DNA from: a virus
Length of the DNA: 59,083 nucleotides
Direction: 5' to 3' (one strand)
Virus record (IMG/VR): IMGVR_UViG_3300032278_002689
Span: 1-59,083 of that record
Part shown: piece after piece, positions 53,265 through 59,083 of the stretch
Position numbering within the stretch: the stretch's first letter is position 1
How the letters are laid out: every line of letters begins with the position of its first letter
Position numbers and translations under genes: made by a program
The notes under the pieces: model-generated
The model's input: only the letters and a program-made list of their open reading frames with translations
Databases searched by the model: none
What the model was told of the DNA's origin: nothing

Positions 53265-54286
53265 AATCTTGCGTTTATATCTAATGCTATAAAAAATTGA
53301 TAAGTATTATCTTCAAACGACATTGCATCATGCCATATTGAACTATCATGTAAATACAATCTTCCTGCTTCTACATTCTTCTCAGAAATATAACTCTCAT
53401 ATTCTTTTTTTATATCATTCCAAACTAATTTCTCTCCATCATCAGATTTATATCGTAATTTAACCGATTCAGGATGAGTAGTTCCCCACAATCTTAACCA
53501 AGAAGACTTATTTTTCCACGTATCTATGTGAGGTTTAAAATGTCCTAGAGTGTTAAATTTTAAAATACAAGAACGCAACATATATTTTTCAATAGATTCT
53601 AAAACTTTTAACGAGGTTAAGTTCATAACTTCAGTTTTCATTAAAAAATCTGTCTCATTCACCATTTTATTCATATCAAAAGGATCCGTATAAAATTTAG
53701 TGAAATCTTCTGGTGTGTCTTTATATCCCAAATTAACAAAGTTCCATCTATCTAGAGGCCAGCATGAAGGTTCTACTTTATTATTAAGCGCACCATTCAT
53801 ATTAATTAAAGGTAATCCAAATCTTCCAAATTCTTGAAATTTATCTCCCCAAGACTTAAAGCAATCTCTATATTGTTTAATTTCTTCTAAAAATTTGTCA
53901 ACATTAATTTTTATATTGGTGGGTTGAAGATTTTGCTTGTGTAGATTCACATATTCTTCTTCGTTCATTATGGGAATATTATCTTTTATTTCATATTTAT
54001 ATTGAATATCATTACTATTCATATGTTTTTTTTGTTGCTCTCGTAATTTTATACTCCCTTCATATTCTTCTTGAGTATGATATCGATGATATAATATTCC
54101 GATATTTGGTTTTTGAAACACTAAGTTAAAAAAACAATGACCATATTTGTCCATCAATTTAAAATTATATTTTCTTAATGGATCTGTGTCTTCTGGAACA
54201 TAATTATCAACCATAAAAGTTTTAAATTCATCCTTATTCGTAAATTCTTTATATGGGTAAACTATTTTTGTTATTACTGTAATCAT
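53261..54286 (-). CDS. 2-oxoglutarate oxygenase-like protein with long N-terminal extension (341 aa)
   Basis: Residues 1-215 are not recognised. The C-terminal half has FNTLGHFKPHIDTW with H253 and D255, and SSIWHDAMSF with H319. In AspH-like enzymes an arginine follows the distal histidine by about ten residues; here Y-Q-F occupies that place, and R340 lies far down. The oxoglutarate site may be altered. LRLWGTTHPES near 264 fits the strand before. The N-terminal part may bind the substrate. ATGA overlaps occur with both neighbours. Confidence 0.65.
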   Translation of the reverse strand: MITVITKIVYPYKEFTNKDEFKTFMVDNYVPEDTDPLRKYNFKLMDKYGHCFFNLVFQKPNIGILYHRYHTQEEYEGSIKLREQQKKHMNSNDIQYKYEIKDNIPIMNEEEYVNLHKQNLQPTNIKINVDKFLEEIKQYRDCFKSWGDKFQEFGRFGLPLINMNGALNNKVEPSCWPLDRWNFVNLGYKDTPEDFTKFYTDPFDMNKMVNETDFLMKTEVMNLTSLKVLESIEKYMLRSCILKFNTLGHFKPHIDTWKNKSSWLRLWGTTHPESVKLRYKSDDGEKLVWNDIKKEYESYISEKNVEAGRLYLHDSSIWHDAMSFEDNTYQFFIALDINARL

Positions 54287-55110
54287 TTTGGTTTAAATCC
54301 CGTATCTCGACCACCAGAATCATTTATGTTTATATTAAAAAACTCACCATCATATATTTTATTCTTAAATTTAAAAACACCCTCTCCATGAAATCTATTT
54401 TTTTTCCAATATCCTGTATAGCTACCAGTATTAAAAATTGCCTCCCCATATCCATGTATATGACCTTCTTTAAATTGACCCTTAACGTATTCTGTTCCAT
54501 GATAAAAAATACCATTACCATCAAAATACCCATCAACAAATTCTCCCTCATAATATCGACTCTTAGAAAAAACTAATTTTCCAGTACCAGAATAATTTCC
54601 GTCTTCATCAAATTCTCCAATATAAAATGTACCATCTGGCCATATTTCTTTCATATTTGATTTCTGAAATCCATGCCGATCAAAACTTTCATTTAAAGGC
54701 TCTGCCCATTGTCCGTCACCTGTTATCCAAAAATCATCACCTTTCATTCCTTTAGGACCAACACCCATTTCTCCAAAATACTTATTTCCATTCCATATCT
54801 TAAAACATCCTGTACCACAAGCTCGATCATTCGTAAATTCTCCTACATATGTTGCGCCTGAAACCCACTTATGCATTCCTATTCCAATATGTGCATTTTT
54901 ATCAAATTCGCAAACTATTTTTCGTTCCCAGTCGGTTCCAGCTCCTTGTATTTTCAATCCTATACCATGAGCTTTGTCATTTTCAAACTCTCCAACATAT
55001 TTTTGATTCCACAGTTCTATTTCATAAAAACCTATTCCATGTTCTTTTTCATTTTTTGTATCACCAAAATATCTTCTTCCTCCTTTTATACTACTATATG
55101 TCTCATTCAT
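54283..55110 (-). CDS. MORN-repeat protein (275 aa)
   Basis: From ATG at 55110 (MNETYSSIKGGRRYFG) the product is built of about nine MORN-like units, with hits such as KYVGEFENDKAHGIG, ATYVGEFTNDRACGTG, TFYIGEFDEDGNYSGTG and YYEGEFVDGYFDGNG. These beta-hairpins bind membranes or partners in eukaryotes and occur in some bacterial proteins. In a phage sugar cluster it may be a scaffold or a lipid/glycan-binding protein. The start overlaps the SGNH gene in ATGAATGA. A catalytic role is unlikely. Confidence 0.85.
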   Translation of the reverse strand: MNETYSSIKGGRRYFGDTKNEKEHGIGFYEIELWNQKYVGEFENDKAHGIGLKIQGAGTDWERKIVCEFDKNAHIGIGMHKWVSGATYVGEFTNDRACGTGCFKIWNGNKYFGEMGVGPKGMKGDDFWITGDGQWAEPLNESFDRHGFQKSNMKEIWPDGTFYIGEFDEDGNYSGTGKLVFSKSRYYEGEFVDGYFDGNGIFYHGTEYVKGQFKEGHIHGYGEAIFNTGSYTGYWKKNRFHGEGVFKFKNKIYDGEFFNININDSGGRDTGFKPK

Positions 55111-55828
55111 AAATAAAATCACCTTCTATGCCTTGATTGTAATAAGTAAGAAAATAATTTGCTATTGCTCTATGTCCAAATTTATTAGGATGAAAATCAT
55201 CTTCACTTATATGATACTCATTATGATTTTCATAATCTATAATATCCAATACTTTGGGTATGGGTCCTTGCCAATATCGATTATTTTTACAAATATCAGG
55301 AAATTTTGATAAATTAAAAATATCATAAGGAGCATTATATCCCTCTTTTTTAAATCTTTCTAATTTTCCTATCTGTAAAGGACTAATACCTTGACCACAA
55401 AGATATTCTATACCTTTCGATTCACACAACTGTTTGGCCATATAGAACATTCTCAAATTTAAATTCACAACTTTTTTTAATGAAAAATGTTTATATGCAA
55501 ATCCATGCGGCAGTCCTCTTTCATATTCATGCATCATTCTCATAATTAAAGAAGAAGTCATATCTTTTGAATCTGTTTCAAAAAAACTTTGTCTGTCCCA
55601 TCCAGTCCATAAAATACATACATCAGTTATATCAGAATATTCATATAGGTAATCATATAAAAGATAAAAAATCTTTTCATTTCCTGCCGCAATTTGTCCT
55701 AAATTCACTACCTCAATTCCCAATTCTTCACCTAAAACTGAGGGCCATCTTAAAAAATTAAGATCAGACCTATAGTTATTATCTGTATAACTACATCCTA
55801 AGCATAATAATTTTTTACTCTTTTGCAT
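55103..55828 (-). CDS. SGNH/GDSL-type hydrolase or acyltransferase
   Basis: From ATG at 55828 (MQKSKKLLCLGCSYTDNNYR), preceded by GGAG, the product is 241 residues. S13 in GCSYTDN is the nucleophile. AAGNEKIFYLLYDYLYEYSD provides the later block, and ISEDDFHPNKFGHRAIANYF near 210 has the D-x-x-H pair. Such enzymes remove or transfer acyl groups on sugars or natural products. It lies between MORN and radical SAM genes. It is the second SGNH-type enzyme of the array and differs from the first. Confidence 0.68.
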   Translation of the reverse strand: MQKSKKLLCLGCSYTDNNYRSDLNFLRWPSVLGEELGIEVVNLGQIAAGNEKIFYLLYDYLYEYSDITDVCILWTGWDRQSFFETDSKDMTSSLIMRMMHEYERGLPHGFAYKHFSLKKVVNLNLRMFYMAKQLCESKGIEYLCGQGISPLQIGKLERFKKEGYNAPYDIFNLSKFPDICKNNRYWQGPIPKVLDIIDYENHNEYHISEDDFHPNKFGHRAIANYFLTYYNQGIEGDFIYE

Positions 55829-56988
55829 GTATGAGCCAGCTCCCATATTTCAGGATTAACATCTGAAAATTTTCTTTTTTGATATTCATCTAAATGCTTC
55901 ATTGATTTTACAAATTCTAACAATTTATTTTCAGACTGTTCTTCATCTAATATTATTGTATTGAAATCTCGTACATCATCATATACCTGTTCAAGACCCA
56001 TAAAATATATGGTATTTAATTTTTTAGATAAATTTATTTTCCACTGTTTTCTCATATTTAACGGTATCATATTAGATTTTAAATAACTGGGCCAAAACAA
56101 AGAATAACAAGTTTGTGGGGAATCATAATGTCTAGAAAATTCTAAAATACTCTGTAGCTTGTTTATATTCATTATACTGACAGTAGTTACTAATTTAATA
56201 ACAAAATCTGTTTTTAAAAATTTTTCAATATTTTTTACTATCATTTTCCAGGGAGCGCCGAATCTCATAACTTCTGCTAACTCTTCAACAGCATCTATAC
56301 TTATATCTAAATAAACTTTTTTACATTTATTCAACAAACGCAATAATTCATCATCTGGAAAAACACTACCATTAGTAGTAATCTTTAAGTAAATATTTTT
56401 TAAATCTAATTTATTCAAAAACCATTTCAAATTTCGACTCAAAAACGGCTCTCCTCCAACTATAGCAACTCTTTTTAAATTAGATAAATCAGAATTTTCT
56501 AATAATGTCTTTATTTTTTTAGAATAATTATTAATAGACAACGGTTCATAATGATCATGTTCGAATTCTTTCAATTTCTGTATAACACTTGTTGCTTTAT
56601 TCCATGTTGAACTGATTCCTGGTCTACAAGACCTACACATAAAATTACAACTAAAATCTAATGAAATTTCTAAATCTTCTATAAGTTGTATTTGATGATT
56701 CTTTAAACACAAATCATTATAATATTTTCTTTTACTTAAATATCCTATTCTTTCAGCATTCCAACAATTTTTACATCCTTCATACTTCACTCCCTCCGAA
56801 AACATTTCTCGTAAATCATACCATCTGTAAGATTTTAATAATCTACTTAATGTATTTACAGAATTTAAATTAACTTGATCCCAATGAGGGTTTGCGGAAG
56901 TGTCAAAGTGACAACAAGGAGAAATTTTACCTTCAGGTTGAGTAATAGATAAATGATTTTGTTGATATGTACAGACTAATTTTTCCAT
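55798..56988 (-). CDS. Radical SAM protein with N-terminal twitch-type cysteines (396 aa)
   Basis: C114-x3-C118-x2-C121 is in SCNFMCRSC. The N-terminal domain has C6, C25-C26 in ISPCCHFD, and C72-x2-C75 in CKNCWNAER. AIVGGEPFLSRNLKWFLNKL and KITTNGSVFPDDELL follow. It has the same plan as 37333 and 32326 and is the last radical SAM protein at this end. It overlaps the adenylating enzyme by 13 bases, so its substrate may be the acyl group or amino acid activated there. Confidence 0.82.
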   Translation of the reverse strand: MEKLVCTYQQNHLSITQPEGKISPCCHFDTSANPHWDQVNLNSVNTLSRLLKSYRWYDLREMFSEGVKYEGCKNCWNAERIGYLSKRKYYNDLCLKNHQIQLIEDLEISLDFSCNFMCRSCRPGISSTWNKATSVIQKLKEFEHDHYEPLSINNYSKKIKTLLENSDLSNLKRVAIVGGEPFLSRNLKWFLNKLDLKNIYLKITTNGSVFPDDELLRLLNKCKKVYLDISIDAVEELAEVMRFGAPWKMIVKNIEKFLKTDFVIKLVTTVSIMNINKLQSILEFSRHYDSPQTCYSLFWPSYLKSNMIPLNMRKQWKINLSKKLNTIYFMGLEQVYDDVRDFNTIILDEEQSENKLLEFVKSMKHLDEYQKRKFSDVNPEIWELAHTCKRVKNYYA

Positions 56989-57584
56989 GTTTCATTTTGT
57001 ATTAATCTACCCATACATTGATTATGTTCAAATTTATCTTCCGTATCAAAACCATTAACTATCAAAGAATTTTGATATTCCAAATAGTATGGGGTATCTT
57101 TAAAATCAAATATTGTATTATTTGACATCAAAACAGGAGGAATACATTCAGTAGAACCATAAATATTCCATATATTTTTTGCTCCTGTTGCTTCTAATTG
57201 AGCAATATCCCAATCAGTAATTGGTGCAGATCCCGTACATAAATTTTTAATGAAATCTAATTTTGGCATTCTTCTTTTGATCAAAGTTCTAAAAGTTCCT
57301 ATTGCTAATGTTAAAATAGTAGGTTTCAATTCCTCTACCATATCCCAAAATTTAAAAGGTTCCATCTTAACATTTATTACTTCACATCCAACTGTTTGAG
57401 CAGGAATAATACAAAAAGCCCAACTTGCTATAGTCCAAGTAGGAAAAGGATTTAAAATTATATCTTCAGGGGTTAACTCCCATTTATTACATAAAAATTG
57501 TGCTGGCTTATAAAAATCCATTTCATCATGAGTAACACGTTTTTGTTTTCCTGTAGTTCCACTGGTAAATATTGTAATTTTCAT
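56976..57584 (-). CDS. Half-size acyl-adenylating (ANL superfamily) protein
   Basis: From ATG at 57584 the product is 202 residues. The AMP-binding core has FTSGTTGKQKRVTH at residues 6-19, and NIWNIYGSTECIPP with the A5-type G-S-T-E near residue 145. It stops soon after, so the C-terminal lid domain (motifs A8-A10, with the catalytic lysine) is missing. A normal ANL enzyme has about 500 residues. It may adenylate without thioester formation, or work with a partner. ATGA overlaps the upstream stop, so the start is secure. Confidence 0.75.
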   Translation of the reverse strand: MKITIFTSGTTGKQKRVTHDEMDFYKPAQFLCNKWELTPEDIILNPFPTWTIASWAFCIIPAQTVGCEVINVKMEPFKFWDMVEELKPTILTLAIGTFRTLIKRRMPKLDFIKNLCTGSAPITDWDIAQLEATGAKNIWNIYGSTECIPPVLMSNNTIFDFKDTPYYLEYQNSLIVNGFDTEDKFEHNQCMGRLIQNETWKN

Positions 57585-58039
57585 AATTCCCAAATCTCCT
57601 GAACTTCACCATAGACTTCTTGAGTTCCTATATATGTGCTTCCGGGCCATCCTCTTCCTGTGTGTACCCACTTCCTTAGTCTATTACTTTTAGCTCCCGC
57701 ATTATTTGATATGTTGAGAGTAAAATAAAAAATAGACTTATCATGAATATTATTAATATAATCCATTTGAGCATGTGCTTGAATCTTATTTAAAAATTTA
57801 TTTGAAACACCAGATAAAGTTGCTCCTCTGAACATTACTCTATATCCATCTAAAAAATCATGAACACCGCTCAATGAAACTATTTTGTCATCTGCGAAAT
57901 GACCAAACCAAATTGCTTTATCCCATTTCATTGCCTCTAACGATTGATTATTTACATAATTCAACTTTTTACATTTTATACAAAATTCATGAACCTGAAA
58001 AAGGTGATCATCTGTCAACTGCAGTAGTTCTGTTATCAT
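57581..58039 (-). CDS. GNAT-like acetyltransferase (putative)
   Basis: The 152-residue product has AIWFGHFADDKIVSLSGVHD then YRVMFRGATLSG, comparable to the N-terminal strands of a GNAT fold, and SIFYFTLNISNNAGAKSNRL with RKWVHTGRGW near the end. The GNAT pyrophosphate loop (Q/R-x-x-G-x-G/A) is not obvious. The family is uncertain. Its tight ATGA overlaps with the adenylating enzyme and carbamoyltransferase put it in the same pathway. Confidence 0.5.
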   Translation of the reverse strand: MITELLQLTDDHLFQVHEFCIKCKKLNYVNNQSLEAMKWDKAIWFGHFADDKIVSLSGVHDFLDGYRVMFRGATLSGVSNKFLNKIQAHAQMDYINNIHDKSIFYFTLNISNNAGAKSNRLRKWVHTGRGWPGSTYIGTQEVYGEVQEIWEL

Positions 58040-59083
58040 AAAACTTTCACATCTGTTTTTATTTCAAACTTCTTTACATCTTTTTCATTATTAACAATGG
58101 GCTCTCCTTTTATATTTAAGGACGTATTCAATAGCATTGGACAACCTGTTTCTTTTTTCCATTCTTCAAGCAATGTTCGATGAGGATCTTCTGTCACCTC
58201 CTGAATTCTTGATGTTCCATCAAGGTGTACTATACTAGGATATAATTGTTGGGTTTGATGAGTTGCATTTCTAACAGTATTCATATAAGGCGAAGATATT
58301 CCTTTTTCAAAAAAGGTATTCACATCTTCTTTTAGAATCATTGGCGCAAATGGCCTAAATTTTTCTCGACCTTTTACTTTATTCACTTTATTTTTCATGT
58401 CAAGAATCGATGGATCAGCAAACAATGATCTATTGCCCAATGCTCTCGGACCAAATTCTGCTCGACCTTTCGCAACACCCACCATATGATTTTCTTTAAG
58501 TTCTTTGATAATCTCTGTGACAGGATATTCTCCTGCAATTTCGTAACCAAGATATGGATTTGGTTCTATTTTATGATCTAAAGCACATCCAATAGCAGAT
58601 CCACCATCGCCCGGATTACAAGGAATGTATGTATTAAATTTTGTAAGAAAACGATTTGCAGACACATTTAAAGCACATCCACCAACAAAAACAAGATTTT
58701 CATCATCAATTTTGTCTATAATTTTTTGAAATTCTTCTTCATATATATCTTGTGCTATGGCGGCTATCTCAAACTCATCAGTCAATCCTTCTAAATCTAT
58801 TCCTTGATGAAAACTTTTATTATTGTTCCACATTGATTTAATATATTGATAATCATGTATATTATAGTTTTGTGTGACTGCTGATGCTCCCATTAAAATA
58901 TATTCTTCTTCATTTGGTTTCCAACCTGCCGCCTGAGTCATTGCAGAATAAAACAAACCAAGCGATTTAGGATAATCCCATTTTTCAATTAATGTAAAAT
59001 CACCATCTTTTACTTTCCATTGAGTCATAGTATTCCATTCACCAATGGCGTCTATTACTAAAACTGTACAATCTATAAAAGGA
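58036..59083 (-). CDS. NodU/CmcH/TobZ-family O-carbamoyltransferase, 5' end beyond window
   Basis: The open frame continues past ATG at 59026-59028 to the right edge, reading PFIDCTVLVIDAIGEWNTMT, so the gene begins outside and this ATG is internal. The visible part covers the second half of the Kae1-like domain (SLGLFYSAMTQAAGW; FVGGCALNVSANRFL) and the C-terminal carbamoyl-phosphate domain: KGRAEFGPRALGNRSLFADP, GREKFRPFAP and CPMLLNTSLNIKGEPIVN. The family puts a carbamoyl group on sugar or antibiotic hydroxyls via carbamoyl-AMP. The metal-binding histidines lie outside. It overlaps the GNAT-like gene by four bases. Confidence 0.88.
   Translation of the reverse strand, partial: PFIDCTVLVIDAIGEWNTMTQWKVKDGDFTLIEKWDYPKSLGLFYSAMTQAAGWKPNEEEYILMGASAVTQNYNIHDYQYIKSMWNNNKSFHQGIDLEGLTDEFEIAAIAQDIYEEEFQKIIDKIDDENLVFVGGCALNVSANRFLTKFNTYIPCNPGDGGSAIGCALDHKIEPNPYLGYEIAGEYPVTEIIKELKENHMVGVAKGRAEFGPRALGNRSLFADPSILDMKNKVNKVKGREKFRPFAPMILKEDVNTFFEKGISSPYMNTVRNATHQTQQLYPSIVHLDGTSRIQEVTEDPHRTLLEEWKKETGCPMLLNTSLNIKGEPIVNNEKDVKKFEIKTDVKVL

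Noticed and set aside
1-59083. tRNA genes, CRISPR arrays, transposases, integrase or attachment sites
   Set aside because: Gaps between genes are under 100 bases and show no cloverleaf or regularly spaced repeats. No recombinase-like product was seen.

Overview
The window is AT-rich, almost completely coding, and carries T4-like myovirus genes. The recognisable core includes gp5, gp53, gp48/gp54-type, gp4, gp26, gp32, gp59 and gp33 homologues. There are no tRNA, rRNA or cellular housekeeping genes. The low GC, the gp32 without cysteines and the hub protein without a lysozyme domain fit a marine T4-like phage. The host cannot be named from this window.

Layout. (1) Positions 1-9140, minus strand: a baseplate/hub block. 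It holds a large unknown protein cut by the left edge, a coupled 55-residue gene, gp5-like, gp27-like, gp53, gp48-like and gp54-like proteins. (2) Positions 9170-13618, plus strand: gp4 head-completion nuclease, an unknown structural protein, a tail-tube-fold protein, gp26, a small overlapping gp51-position gene with an in-frame U UUU UUA slippery site, and a repetitive tape-measure-like protein. (3) Positions 13663-15405, minus strand: gp32, gp59 and gp33. They lie downstream of two very large multidomain glycosyltransferase genes (15405-21624) that share a sigma70-like promoter. (4) Positions 21723-23602, plus strand: two unknown, probably structural genes. (5) Positions 23584-59083, minus strand: one 35.5-kb head-to-tail array of about 36 genes, nearly all overlapping by a few bases.

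The array is the remarkable part. It holds eleven radical SAM proteins in several paralogous groups and six Fe(II)/2-oxoglutarate-type oxygenases. It also holds about eight glycosyltransferase-like proteins, two SGNH-type hydrolases, a methyltransferase, a QueC-like PP-loop enzyme, a nitroreductase-like protein, an amidinotransferase and a sulfotransferase-like protein. Near its right end are a cytidylyltransferase-aminotransferase fusion, a MORN-repeat protein, a half-size acyl-adenylating enzyme, a GNAT-like protein and a NodU/TobZ-type carbamoyltransferase that runs off the edge. The inference is that the phage makes and attaches a heavily tailored glycan or small-molecule decoration, to its own virion, to the host surface or to DNA. 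The TibC/Aah-like protein heptosyltransferase domain at 15405-18959 makes virion protein glycosylation a reasonable first hypothesis. No substrate is shown by the sequence.

Three sequence-level signals deserve attention. A perfect 37-bp direct repeat is shared by gp32 and the 3' end of a radical SAM gene. A GCTAAATA motif recurs upstream of structural genes. The gp26/gp51 overlap has a retroviral-type frameshift heptamer. Several starts were moved downstream from the longest reading frame, because the first in-frame start lay deep in the upstream gene or was a poor GTG.
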